Assembly (NCBI RefSeq): GCF_040802235.1 | Contig: NC_133174.1 | Coordinates: 85,830,647 to 85,894,646, forward strand | Length of the DNA stretch: 64,000 nucleotides | Direction: 5' to 3' | From: Manis javanica | Lineage: Eukaryota > Chordata > Mammalia > Pholidota > Manidae | Shown: positions 48,947-61,520 of the stretch, one piece after another | Layout: every line of letters starts with the position of its first letter | How positions within the stretch are numbered: position 1 is the first letter of the stretch | Position numbers and translations under genes: made by a program | Notes under the pieces: generated by a model | Database searches by the model: none | What the model saw: only the letters and a program-made list of their open reading frames with translations | Told to the model about the DNA's origin: nothing

Positions 48947-49345
48947 TGTTACATATTGAATTATGTCACCTCAAAATTCAAATGATGAAGCCCTAAACCA
49001 AAGTACCTCAGAATGTGACTGAATTTGGGCATAGGGCTTTTAAAGAGACAAGTTGAAATGAGGTCTTTAGGATGAGCCCTAATACAAACTAACTGGTATC
49101 CTTGTAAGAGGAGATTAGAACATACAAAGACAAAAACAGGGATGCTCACTCACAGAGAAAAGGCCATGTGAGGATACAGAGAAAAGGTGGCTAGCTATAA
49201 GCCAAAAAGACAGGCACTCAGTGGAAACCAATCCTGCTTGCACCTTAATCTTGGATTTCAAACCTCCAGAACTTGAGAAAATAAATATCTGTTGTTTAAT
49301 CTAGTCTATAGGATTTTTGTTGCAGCTGTCTTAGCAAACTAATGC
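48947..49345 (+). repeat. Solo MaLR-type LTR (MLT1/MST group)
   Basis: Sense landmarks: 'GAATTATGTCACCTCAAAA' (48959), 'GAAGCCCTAAACC' (48987), 'GTACCTCAGAATGTGACTG' (49002), 'GGCCATGTGAGGATACAG' (49162), 'CCTCCAGAACTTGAGAAA' (49263) with the AATAAATATCTG poly(A) region, and the end 'GCAAACTAATGCA'. Begins TGTTA. Exact subfamily not assigned. Confidence 0.8.
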
Positions 49346-49639
49346 AGAAGGCAATGTGCAGGGTAAATTGAAATTAAAATTATGTTTATCAACTGGTGTA
49401 AGAATCCCAAAATATTAAAAAATCATGACAAAGCACAGTTACCAGATATTTGACATGTAAATAAAAGGTCATGGTTAAAATAACATTCTTTTAAAACTTA
49501 TTTCCACAGAATTTTTTCCACTGGTAGATACAAGTATAAAGCACTACCACTTTTAGATAGTGCTCCAGATCACCCTACTTATCTTGGGGACCTGAATGAA
49601 GGTAAATCTGATATACATACTCACAAATATATTCATAAA

Positions 49640-50436
49640 ATATGGAGGTAATACTCATGGCAATTAAAGCCCTTGTTTCTGTACCTGGTCATGTGGTCAC
49701 AGCTGGTACTCTTAAGTACTATTTTCCACCACCGTTCTGTAATACTTTTACCTTCAGCAATCACCTCATCTGGTCTTAGTTCTTTACATAATAAAGTGAC
49801 CAACCTTCATTCCTGAAGGGTCTGGGGTATTACTAGTCCTGTCTGAAATGGATCACTGCAGTTTTCCATTGGCTTTAATCACAAGGCATGGAATACTAAC
49901 AGATGCCTTAGGAGATCTTTTGTATTCCAGAATCATTCTTGCTTACCTCTATTGTGGCGCAACAGTTCAATTTCCCCTTAACAGTAGCATCGGTAATCCA
50001 ATCCAGTGCAATAACCCCCTTTGCCCATTGATTCAGAGGCATGAGGAATCCAAAATGGCCAGTTGGCAGTCTTAACTTCCAGTTAAATAGAATCATTGTT
50101 GTATTTCCTGTTTAAAGCACTTCTCCCTTTGGGGCTAAGACCTCTAGACCAATAAAGTATATGGTCATAGGTACAGAAGGCAAAAATTTTGCTGATGGAT
50201 CACTAGGGGTAAGAGTAAGTGGTGTCACTGGGATGTCCTATCACTTGATTTCTGTACCTGTGAATCCTGGTTATAGGAGAAACAGCACCATATATTTAGA
50301 TGCTGATTCAAAGCATATACAGTCCTCTATAACTTTTCTCCACACCCAAAGTATATTACCACCTGGCTGACACTATAACTGAGTATTTAAAAGGCCATTC
50401 CAACATTCTATCAAGCTACCTGCTTCAAGATGGTGA
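49640..50436 (-). mobile_element. ERV-L pol 3' fragment: integrase C-terminus and dUTPase
   Basis: On the minus strand an IECWNGLLN block (about 50375-50410) matches the conserved ERV-L integrase end. A TGHFGFLMPLNQ block (about 50010-50050) matches the dUTPase/pol C-terminus unique to ERV-L. The order, integrase then dUTPase, is right. Separate from the provirus at 41-47 kb. No LTR of its own was recognised. Confidence 0.8.
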
Positions 50437-50532
50437 TGATATGGACTAAGTAATATTCCCTCGAAATTTATATGTTGAAGACTTAACTCCAAAGGGATGG
50501 TATTTGGATGTGGTTTTGAGGGGATACTTAGA
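50437..50532 (+). repeat. MaLR LTR 5' fragment
   Basis: 'ATGGACTAAGTAATATTCCC' followed by 'TTTATATGTTGAAGAC' and 'GGGATGGTATTTGGATG' matches the first ~100 bp of MST/MLT1-type LTRs. It adjoins the ERV-L fragment directly. Confidence 0.65.
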
Positions 50533-50984
50533 TCTCTCTTTCCTTCATCACTCTTGTCCATCTCCAAGTTGTCCACTGCTGGTACTTGGTAGCCTGGTGA
50601 TTCATGAATGGGGGATTACGTTGATCTAATTAAGACTCAGTTTTAGACAGGCACTGTGTCCTTGGGATTGGGAGTGGAGATTTTTCAGTGATCCTTCCCT
50701 AACCCAACCTGTAGGTTTGGGCCCAGCACATATTTTTGTGCCTCCTCCTGGGGCAAAGGATTTTTAAAACTTTTTCCCCAACTTCAAAATGTTTTCCCTA
50801 AGGGCTAGACTTTACATTCTTCCAGTAGCTTAAGGATTTTATTCCATAGGAGAATCATGCAGATGAGTCTTTATGCCCTTCCCATAGCAGATGCTGTTGC
50901 ACTCTCTCAGGCCTGCACTATGCAATTCCCTAGAGGTTCTGTATTCTCTCTGTAACTCAAATTCAGCCTTTATCTATTCATTAA
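50533..50984. other. Short interval, nothing assigned
   Basis: 450 bp, mildly T-rich. May be further decayed ERV or LTR sequence, but no landmark supports it. Confidence 0.35.
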
Positions 50985-53085
50985 AAATATAGTTAAATTT
51001 ATATTTATTAAGACTAATTTTAAAAGCAATTTTAGGTCCATAGCAAAATTGAGGGAAGGTACAGAAATTTCCTATATACTTCCTGTCCCCACAAATGAAT
51101 AGTTTCTTCATTATCAATATCCCCCATGAGAGAGGTGGTACATTTGTTACAATAGATGAACCTACATTGACACATAATAATCACCCAATGTTGTAGTTTA
51201 CAATACAGTTTACTCTTGGTGTTGTGAATTTTCTGTGTTTGGATAAATGTATAGTGACATGTATCCATTATGAAGGTATTATATAGAGTAGCTTCACTGC
51301 CCTAAAATTGCTGTATGATTTACATATTGTTCTCCCAGCCTCTTGCAACCACTGATTTATTTTTTATTGTCTTCCAAGTTTTGCCTTTTCAGGAATGTCA
51401 TATAGTTGAAATAATGTATTCTTTCTAGATCGGCTTCTTTCATTCAGTAATATACACTTAAGGTCCCTTCATGTCTTTTCATGGCTTCATAACTCATTTC
51501 TTTTTAGGGCCATATAGTATTCCATTGTGTAGATATACTGAAGTTTATCAATTCACCTATTGAAGGACATGTTGGTTACTTCCATGTTTTGGCAATTATA
51601 AATAAAGTTTCTATGAACACCTATGTGCAGGTACTGGTGTATACATAAGAGCTTTCAACTCCTCTGGGTAAATAGCAAGGAGTGAGATTTCTGTATCATT
51701 TGGTAAAAGTATGTTGAGTTCTGTAAGAAACCACTAGACTGTCTCCCAAAGTGGCTATGCCATTTTGCATTCCTACCAGCAATAAATGAGAGCCCCTTAT
51801 TCTTGCCAGCATTTAGTGTTATTATAGGTGTGTTTCTGTATCTAATTACTTTTTTAATTTGCATTTACCTGATTGCATATGATGTGGAGCATCTTTTCAT
51901 ATGCTTATTTGCCATTTATATATCATCTTTGGTGAAGTGTCTGTCGAGGTCTTTGACTCATTTTCTAATTGGATTTGTTTCTTATTGTTGAATTTTAAAT
52001 GATCTTTGTATATTTTGGATAGCAGTCCTTGACCAGAAATGTATCCTGCAAATATTTTATCTCAATCTGTGGGTTGTCTTCTCATTTCCATGACATTGGC
52101 TTTTCAGAGAAGAAGTTTTGAATATCACTGAAGTCAAGCTTATGCATTATTTCCTTCATGGATGGTGTTTTTATTGTTTTATCTAAAAGTCAATGCCATA
52201 CTCAAGGTCATATATTTTTTTATCCTGTTTTATAGTCTTTCACTTTATATTTAGGTTTACAATACATTTTGAGGTGATTTTTGTGAACGGCATAAGTTCT
52301 GTGTCTAGATTCATTTATTTGCATATGGATATCTAGTTGCTACAGCACCATGTGTTGAAGAGAGTCTCTGATCCATTATGTTGACTTTGCAACTTTGTCA
52401 AAGATGAGTTGACTGTATGTCAGTTTATTTCTGGAATCTCTATTTTTTTGTATTGATCTTTTTGCCATTCTTCTACCAATATGACACTATCTTAATTACT
52501 GTAGCTTTATAGTAAATTTTGAAGCTAAGTAGTATCAGTCCTCCAACTTTGTCCCAATCCTTCAATATTGTATTGATCATTCAGTCTTTTGTCTTTCTAT
52601 ATAAGCTTTGCAATCATTTTGTCAATATCTACAAAATAACTTGCTGGGATTCTGACTGGGATTACATTGATTGTATAGATCATTTTGGAAAGAATTAACA
52701 TCACGACAACATTGAGTCTTCCTATCCATTAATGTGGAATACCTCTGTATTTAGTCATTCTTTGATTTTATCTCTCAGAGTTTTGTAGATTTCCTTATTT
52801 AAATCCTTTACATATTCTGTTAGATTTATACCTAAGTATTCCAATTTTTGCATGCTAATGTAAATGAAATTGTTTTTAATTTGAAATCCCATTTGCCTAT
52901 TGCTGGAATGTAGCACAGAAATAGATTTTTGCAAATTAACCTTGTATCCTGTAACCTTGCTAAAATCAATTATTTCCAGTATTTTTCTTGATTATTTAAT
53001 ATTTTCTACAGAGATGATCATGTCATGTGCAAAAAAATATAATTTGATGTCTTCTTTTCCAATCTGTTTGGGTTTTTTTCTTTTT
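50985..53085 (-). mobile_element. Old L1, 3' half
   Basis: On the minus strand: a 3' UTR ending at 50985 (landmarks in plus text 'TTTTAGGTCCATAGCAAAATTGAGGG' at 51032 and 'ACATTTGTTACAATAGATGAACC' at 51140), then ORF2 C-terminus up to the RT catalytic block near 53020 ('CATGTCATGTGCAAA'), where it stops at the next L1. Many stops. Confidence 0.85.
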
Positions 53086-56000
53086 TTTTAATTCAATTTA
53101 TTTGGACAAAAAAAAAACTAGCTCATTTCTTCCACCCCATACTCATGGCCTCTGGCAACTACCAATCTGTTCTCTGTATCTATAAGCTTAAGCTTTATTT
53201 TTTTTTAAGATTCCACATATAAGAGAGACCATATGATATTTGTCTTCCTCTATATAACTTGTTTCATTTAGCATAATACCTTCAATATCCATCCATGAAT
53301 GGCAAGATTTCATTAAGTTCTGTGGCTAAATAATATTCCTCTGTAAAATACATACTGTATTTTCTTTAACCATTCATCCATCAAAGGAAATTTAGGGTGT
53401 TTTTATATCTTGGCCATTGTAAATAATGCTGCAATGAACATGGAGATGTATATATCTTTTTGAGCTAGTGTTTTACATTTCTTTATATAAATACCCAGAA
53501 ATGGACTCATGTATTATATGTTAACTCTATTTTTAATTTTTTGAGGAACCTCCATACTGCTTTCCATAGTGTCAGCATTTCCAACAACAGTGCAAAAGAA
53601 TTTACTTTTCTCCATTTCCTCCCCAGCACTTGTTGTTTCTTGCCTTTTGGATAGTAGCTATTTTAACAGATGTAAGGTACTATCTCCTTATGGTTTTGAT
53701 TTGCATTTCCCTGATGATTAGTGATGCTGAGCACCATTTCATGTACCTGTTAGCCATCTGTATGTCTTCTTTGGAAAAAAAAGTCTATTTACATCTTCCA
53801 CCCATTTATTAATCATATTGTTTGTTATTTTGCATTGAATTGTATTAATTTTTCAATATATTTTGGATATTAACCCTTTATAAATATATGATTGGCAAAT
53901 ATTTTTACCTACTCCATAGGCTGCCTTTTCACTTTGTTGGTTGTTTCTCTTGCTATGCAAAAGCTTTTTACTTTGATGTCATCCCACTTATTTATTTGTT
54001 GCTTATGTTTTGGTGTCATACCCAAAAAGCCTTTGCAAAGAATATATCAAGGAGCTACTTCTCTATGTTTTCTTCTAGGAGTTTTGTGGTAACAGTTTTT
54101 ACATTTGATTTCAAGTTAATTTTTGCAAGTAGTGTAAGACAGTGGTCCAATTTCATTTTTTTTACCTGTGCTTATCCAGTTTTCCCAGCACCGTTTATTG
54201 AAGAGACTATCTTTCCCCATTGAATATTTTTGCTTCCTTGTCAAATATTAGTTGACCATATATGTGGGGTTTACCTCAGGATTCTCATTCTGTTACATTG
54301 GTCTCTAGATAGATTTTTATTCCAGTATCATTGTGTTATGATTACTACAGCTTCATAGTATAGTTTGAAATCAGAAAGCATGATATCTCAATCTTTGTTC
54401 TTTCTCAGGATTACTTTGGCTATTTAATTTTCATTTATTTAGAGATATATTTTGATGTATCTTTTGATTTATTCTTGACCCATTGGTTGTTCAGGAGTGT
54501 GTTGCTTAATTTCCACATAATTGTTGATTTTCCAGTTTTTCTGTTTCTGGTCAGTTCTGGTTTCATGCAATTGTGGTCAGAAAAGATACTTGGAATGAAT
54601 GTAGTCCTCTTAAGTTTACTATGGCTTGTTTTGTGGCCTATCGTGTGGTCTATCCTGAGGAATCTTCTGTGTGTAATTTAGAATAATGTGCATTTTGCTG
54701 CTATGGAGATGGAAAGCCATGTATATATCTGTTAAATTCATTTAGCCTAAAGTATGGTTCAAGTCCAATGTTTCTTTTTTAATTTTCTGTCTGTACAATT
54801 GTTGAAAATAAGGTACTGAAGTCCCTTATTAATATCATGTTTTGTCTATCAGATATGCTAATATTTGCTTAAAATATTTAGGTGCTTTAATGTTGGTTAC
54901 ATGCATATTTATGATTAAGTTTTTTTGATGACCCTTTCTTCATTAGATGATGAAATTCATCTCTTTCTACTGATTTTGAATTACAGTTTAATTTGTGTGA
55001 TATAAATATAGGTACCCCTGCTTTCTTCTTAGATGGAATATATTGTTTTATCCCTTCACTTTGAGCCTATGCATGTCCTATGCAACTATGTTATGATTTT
55101 TTATTGTGAGTTCAATCCATTTACATTGAAATAATTATTGATATGGAAGGACATATGACATTCATCTAATTAATTGTTTTCTGGTGTTTTGTATTCCCCT
55201 TGTTCCTGTGTTTACTCTTCTGCTCCATTCTTTTGTGTTTGGTGATTTTTCTTTGGTGGTATGATCTGATTCCCTTATCTTAATCTTTTGCAAGTCTACA
55301 ATAGATTTTGTTTTGTGGTTACCATGAGCCTTATGTAAAATCTTTTATAGATAAAATAGTCTGTTTTACAATGATAGCAACTGAACTTCTATTTCATTAA
55401 AAACTCTCCCATATACTCTCCCTTTTATATTTCTAATGTCACAATTTGCCTCTTTCTAGATTGTGTATTAAATAATAAATTGTAGCTATAAATATTTTTG
55501 TACTCCCATCCCTTAACCTTTATACTATTGTTATGTGGTTAACACACCATCATACCACAATATAGAGTTGTCTGAATTTAATTATATATTGCCTTTATCA
55601 ATGTGTTATATAGTCTCATATGTTTTCATGTTATTAGTATCCTTTCATTTCAGTTTAAAGAATTCTCATCACTTCTTGTAAGGCAAGTTTAGTATTGATG
55701 ACATCCCTCAGCTTTTGTTTGTCTGGGAAAGTATTTCTCCTTCATTTTTGAAGGACAGCTGTTTTGGATAGAGTATTCTCAGCAATAATTTTTCTTTTAC
55801 CACTTTGAATATATTATTCCACCCTCTCCTTCCCTGTAATATTTCTCTTGAGAAATCCACTGATAACCTAATAGGGGTCACTTTGTAGGTTACTGTCTCT
55901 TTTCACACTACATTTAGGATTCTTTTATATTGATTTTGACAGTTTTAATATAATGTGTCTTGGAGAAAGCAGTTTTGTATTAAAATAATGGGATGATCTA

Positions 56001-56240
56001 TTAGCTACATAAACTTGGATGTCAATATCTCTCCCCAGCTTTGGGAGGTTATCAGTGATTATTTCTTCAAACAAGCCTTCTGTGTCCTTCCCACCCCTCT
56101 TCTCCCTCTGAAACTCCAACATTTTATATATTGGGGTTTTTTTTAATGGTGTGCCCTTTATATCCTGTGGGCTTTTTTCACTACTTTTCATTCTTTTATC
56201 TCTTTTCTCCTCAGACTATGTTATTTCAAAGTTTCTATCC
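53086..56240 (-). mobile_element. Old L1 with internal deletion
   Basis: The minus strand reads ORF1 (about 55600-56240), the ORF2 endonuclease region (about 54430-55400), then jumps at about 54425 to the ORF2 C-terminal part and 3' end at 53086 next to a T-rich tail. The central reverse transcriptase is missing. The plus-strand open frames here are shadows. Confidence 0.8.
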
Positions 56241-56855
56241 TATTTCAAAATTGTATAATTGGATTTCACGTAATTTTGAAACAAAATTATAAAGCACACC
56301 TGAAGGAATAGAAGGTGAAATTATTCAAGAAAATTTTAAAACAGAAAATTAATGAGGAACTTCTCTTACCAGATAAAATATGAATAAATATCATTAAATA
56401 TTCATTAAATTTATGAATATATTCATTAAATTTATGAATATTTATGAAAAATTGACATATTTGTGATAATAATATTTCCATTTTGAAACATGATATATCT
56501 CTACAGTTATTCAAGTCTTTTATACATAAATTCAAAAATATTTCTCATATATTTTTGTATATTTGTGTTGTTTTTATAAAATAATTTATCTTTTCTACTG
56601 TAATTGTTTCTTTAAATATTTCATTTACCAGTTGACTTTGAATGTGATCGTCTGTCTCAGTGGATACTATACTTTTATCCAGGCCTATGGACTCTTAGGC
56701 ATAATTAAAAAATAATAATAAAATGTTTTTGTAAATGTGTCAGTTGCTTGAATATTAAATGCTTCTTTAAATATGTGTACAGATCCTAATTTTTTTCAAT
56801 TGTAATTTTGCTTTATATATAGTAAATTCAGAGTGAAGATAAGTGAACATACCCT
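56241..56855. other. Very AT-rich interval
   Basis: No gene. Contains two exact 21-bp tandem copies (56400-56441) and further AT-rich runs. Confidence 0.5.
56400..56441 (+). repeat. Two exact 21-bp tandem copies
   Basis: Unit ATTCATTAAATTTATGAATA+T at 56400-56420 and 56421-56441, itself nearly palindromic, preceded by a partial unit. Confidence 0.85.
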
Positions 56856-56868
56856 GAATTTATCAAAT
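56856..56868. repeat. TSD of minus-strand L1, left
   Basis: GAATTTATCAAAT; partner GGATTTATCAAAT at 61508-61520, one mismatch in 13. Confidence 0.8.
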
Positions 56869-57140
56869 TTTTTTATTAAGGTATTATTGATATGTACTGT
56901 TATGAATGTTTCACATGAAAAACAATGTGGTTACTACATTCACCCATGTTATCAAGTCCCCACCCATACCCCATTGCAGTCAATGTCCATCAGTGTAGTA
57001 AGATGCCACAGACTCACTATTTGCCTTCTCTTTGCTACACTGTCTTCCCCATGAATCCCCCACACCATGTGTACTAAACAGAATACCCCTCAATCCCCTT
57101 TTTCCTCCCTCCCCACATGCCCTCCTACACCCATTCCCTT

Positions 57141-59367
57141 TTCTCTTTCTGCTAGTTCATCATTAGTGTATAGGAATTCAGCAGATTTCTGTGTATTAAT
57201 TTTGTATCCTGAAATTTTGCTGAATTCAGATATTAAATCTAGTAGTTTTGGAGTGGATTTTTTTGGGTTCTTTATGTACAATATCATGTCATCTACAAAC
57301 AGGGGTAGTTTAACTTCTTCCTTACCAATCTGGACGGATTTCATTTCTTTGTGTTGTCTGATTGCCATGGCGAGGACCTCCAGTACTATATTGAATAGAA
57401 GTGGAGAGAGTGGGCATCCTTGTCTTGTTCTTGATCCTAAAGGTAAGACTTTCAGCTTCTTGCTGTTAAGTATGATGTTCGCTGTGGTTTTGTCATACAT
57501 GGCCTTTATTATGTTGAGGTACTTACCCTCTATACCCATTTTGTTGAGAGTTTTTATCATGAATGGATGTTGAAATTTGTCAAATGCTTTTTCGGTATCT
57601 ATGGATATGATCATGTGTGCTTTCCCCTTCTTTTTGTTGATGTGCTGGACGATGTTGATGGATTTTCGAATATTTGTACCATCCTTGCATCTCTGGAATA
57701 AATCCTACTTGATCATGGTGGATGATATTTTTGATATATTTTTTAATTCATTTTGCTAATACTTTGTTGAGTATTTTTGCTTATATATTCATCAGGAATA
57801 TTGATCTGTAATTTTCTTTTCTTGTGGTGTCTTTGCCTGGCTTTGGTATTAGAGTGATGCTGGCCTCATAAAATGAGTATGGAAGTATTCCTTCTACCTT
57901 TTGGAAAACTTTAAGGAAGATGGTTATTAGGTCTTCACTAAAAGTTTGATAAAGTTCACAGGTGAATCCATATGGTCCAGGGGTTTTTATTCTTAGGTCA
58001 TCTTTAAATTACTAATTCAATTTCATTTTTGGTAATTGGTCTGTTCAGATTTTCTGTTTCTTTCTGGGTCAGCCTTGGAAGGTTGTATTTTTCTAGAAAA
58101 TTGTTCATTTCTTCTAGGTTATCAAATATATTAGCATTTAATTTTTCATAGTATTCTCTAAGAATTCTTTGTATTTCTGCTCTGACCGTAGTGATTTTTC
58201 CTTTCTCCTTTCTGATTCTGTTTATGTGTGTAGACTCTCTTTTTTTCTTGATAAGTCTGGCTAGGGGTATATCTATTTTGTTTATTTTCTTGAAGAACCA
58301 GCTCCTGCTTTCATTGATTCTTTCTATTGTTTTATTCTTCTCAATTTTATTTATTTCTGATCTAATCTTTATTATGTCCCTCCTTCTACTGACTTTGGGC
58401 CTCATTTGTTTTTCTTTTTCTAGTTGCATTAATTGTGAGTTTAGGCTGTTCATATGGGATTGTTTTTCTTTCCTGAGGTAGGCCTGTATTTAAATATACT
58501 TCCCTCTTACCATGGACTTCATTGCATCCCACAGATTTTCTGGTGTTAAATTACTGTTGTCATTTGTCTCCATATATTACTTCAACTCTGTTTTTATTTG
58601 GTCATTGATCCATTGGTTATTTAGGAGCATGTTGTAAAGCCTCCATGTGTTTGTGGGATTTTTCATTTTCTTTGTGTAATTTATTTCTAGTTTCATACCT
58701 TTGTGGTTTGAGAAGCTGATTGGTACAATTTCAGTCTTTCTGAATTTACCAAATCTTTTTTTGTGGCCTAGGATATGATCTTTTCTTGAAAATGATCCAT
58801 GTGCACTTGAGAAGAATGTGTTTCCTGCTGCTTTTGGGTATAGAGTTCTGTAGATGTCTCTTAGGTTCATCTGTTCTAATGTGTTGTTCAGTGCCTATGT
58901 CTCCTTATTTATTTTCTGGTTTATCTGTCCTTTGGAGTGACTGGAGTGTTGAAGTCTCCTAGAATAAATGCAATTCCATTTTATTTCCTCTTTTAATTCT
59001 GTTAGTATTTGTTTCACATATGTAGGTGCTCCTGTGTTGGGTGCATATATATTTGTAATGGTTATATTTTCCTGTGGGATTGACCTCTTTATCATTATGT
59101 AATGTCCTTCTTTGTTTCTGGTGACTTTCTTTGTTTTGATGCCTATTTTATTTGATACAAGTACTGCAATTCCTGCTTTTTTCTCCCTATTAGTTGCATG
59201 AACTATTTTTTTCCATCCCATCACTTTGGGTTTGAGTTGAGTCTCTTGTAGGCAGCATATAGATGGATCTTGTTTTTTTATTCATTCAGTTAGTCTATGT
59301 CTTTTGATTGGTGCATTCAGACCATTTACATTTAGGGTAATTATCAAAAGGTATGTACTTAATGCCA
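57141..59367 (-). pseudogene. L1 ORF2, broken and 3' deleted
   Basis: Start ATG at 59367. Endonuclease pieces lie at 58895-59224 and 58577-58870, a linker at 58004-58453, and RT at 57090-57614. The RT motif is FVDD (57289-57300) instead of FADD. The frame then runs past the deletion junction into 3' UTR sequence, adding a short Gly-rich tail. Not functional. Confidence 0.9.
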
Positions 59368-59739
59368 TTGCAGGCTTTAGATTTGTGGTTACCAAAGTTT
59401 CAAGGTTAACTCCCTTACTATCTAACAGTCTAATTTAACTCACTCAGCATGCTATTACAAACACAATCTAAAGGTTCTTTTTTTCTCCTCTTTTTTTCTT
59501 CCTTCTCCATTCTTTATATATTAGGTATCATATTTTCTACTCTTTGTCTATCCCTTGACTGGCTTTGGAGGTAGTTGATATAATTTTGCATTTTCTTGGT
59601 AATTAACTTTTCTACTTTCTTTACTGTGGTTTTATTACCTCTGGTGGCAGCTATTAAACCGTAGGAACATTTCCATCAATATCAGTCCCTCCAAAATACA
59701 CTGTAGAGATGATTTGTGGGAGGTAAATTCTCTCAGTTT

Positions 59740-60551
59740 TTGCTTATCTGGAAATTGTTTAATCCCTCCTTCAAATTTAAATGATAATCTTGCCAGATAA
59801 AGTATTCTTGGTTTGAGGCCCTTCTGCTTCATTACATTAAATATACCATGCCACTCCCTTCTAGCCAGTAAGGTTTCTGCTGAGAAGTCTGTGATGATAG
59901 TCTAATGGACTTTCCTTTGTATGTGATCTTATTTCTCTCTCTGGCGGCATTTAATATTCTGTCCTTATCCTTGATCTTTGCCATTTTAATTATTATATGT
60001 CTTGGTGTTGTCTTTCTTGGGTCCCTTGTGTTGGGAGATCTGTGCACCTCCATGGACTGAGAGACTATCTCCTTCCCCAGATTGGGGAAGTTTTCAGCAA
60101 TTACCCTCTCAAAGACACTTTCTATCCATTTTTCTCTCTCTTCTTCTTCTGGTACCCCTATAATGCAAATATTGTTCTGTTTGGATTGGTCACACAGTTC
60201 TCTCAATATTCTTTCTTTGTTAGAGATCCTCTTTTCCCTCTGTGCCTCAACTTCTTTGTATTCCTCTTCTCTAATTTCTATTTCATTTATCATCTCCTCC
60301 ACCATATCTAGTCTGCCTTTAAAACCTTCCATCATATCTTTCATTTCTGATACTGTGTTCTGTAATGATTGGATCTCTGTCTGAAATTCATTCCTGAGTT
60401 CTTGTATATTTTCCTGTACCTCCATGAGCATGTTTATGATTTTTATTTTGAAATCTCTTTCAGTAAGATTCATTAGATGATCGGTTTCATTTGGGTTTTT
60501 TTCTGATGTATGTAGGATTTTGCTTTGAACCAGGTTCCTTTGACATTTCAT
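59740..60551 (-). pseudogene. L1 ORF1, nearly intact, one frameshift
   Basis: ATG 60551 (MKCQRN). Open through the N-terminus, long-form coiled coil (nine residues between EIQSL and MMEG), RRM (IIGVPEEEERE) and most of the C-terminal domain. Near 59885 a frameshift diverts it to a stop at 59832. The expected end (AMKQKGLKPRILY to KQFPDK) is open in another frame to about 59745. Confidence 0.9.
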
Positions 60552-61507
60552 ATTTGTATGTGGCACCCTCTAGTGCCAAGAAGCTTTCTCTTTGGAGCTG
60601 CTCAGCCCCTGGAGCAATGTCTGGGGTCACAGGGGAGCAGTGTTGGTGCCTGGGGGGATGAAAGAGCTGTTTCCTGCTTCCCGGTTGCTATGCCTGTCTC
60701 CACTGCCAGAATCATTGGGCTGAGCACACAGGTATAAGTGTCTATGCTTTGCATTTGTAGCTGCTGTAGGTGGAGGTTTCCTCTGGCTGGCCTGATGCTA
60801 AGACAGGGATTTCCAGTTTGTGAGCCCCATGCACGCTGGCCAGGAGAAAGGTACAGAAGGCTGCATATCTTAGATGGGGGCCTTGGAGCTATATAGCCAG
60901 ATGTGGGGCTGGAACACCTGAAGATCATGAAAGTTCCCAACCTGTTGGGCAGAGTGCACCCAGACAATTTTGTCTACCTGTCCTTTCTCCTGAGCAGTAA
61001 GCTTGGTGCAATCCTTTCCCATTTTGCAACCCTCTCACTATTAGGGAGTCTCTCAGACTGCCTGCCTTTCTTTTGTTCCAGAGAAGCTGGATATGGATCC
61101 CTATTTTCAACCAGTGGCTGGAATCTCAGTTTCTCCAGCTATTCTGTCTGTCTTAGCTTTCCAAACCCCCTAATCACCACAGCACCATGCAATGTAGGTT
61201 TGTGCTCCCAGAGCAGACCTCCATAGCTAGGTGTTCAGCATTCCCAGGCCTCCACTCCTTCCCTGATCTGTTCCTCAACCTCCTGCCAGTGAGCTGGGGT
61301 GGGGGAAGGGCTTTAGTCCCACCAGGTCATGGTTTTGCTATGTTAACCTGTTCAGTGAGGTCTGTACTTTTTTCCAGGTGTTTGCAGCCTGACACAGCCT
61401 TCTTTCCTGTTGCTCTTTCAGGATTAGTTTTATTAATTATATTTTCATATTATATGTGGTTTCAGTAGGAGGCCTCTGTCTCACCTCTCACACTACTATC
61501 TTTAATA
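60552..61507 (-). promoter_or_regulatory. L1 5' UTR, long form
   Basis: About 955 nt. The YY1-type start is altered (AGATAGTAGTGTGAGAGG in place of AGATGGCGGCGTGAGAGG), consistent with CpG decay. Same length class as 18556-19507. Confidence 0.75.
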
Positions 61508-61520
61508 GGATTTATCAAAT
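61508..61520. repeat. TSD of minus-strand L1, right
   Basis: GGATTTATCAAAT; see 56856-56868. Confidence 0.8.

Larger units (their letters stand above)
56869..61507 (-). mobile_element. L1 with complete 5' and 3' ends, internal deletion
   Basis: On the minus strand: 5' end at 61507, 5' UTR to 60552, ORF1 (60551-59740), ORF2 (59367 down to about 57141), then a direct jump into the G-rich 3' UTR (57140-56880) and A tail at the left TSD. About 1.6 kb of ORF2 (RT thumb to C-terminus) is missing. The TSD shows that both ends belong to one insertion. Confidence 0.9.

Noticed and set aside
60082..60384. Plus-strand frames of about 100 residues over the minus-strand ORF1
   Set aside because: Antisense shadow of L1 ORF1.
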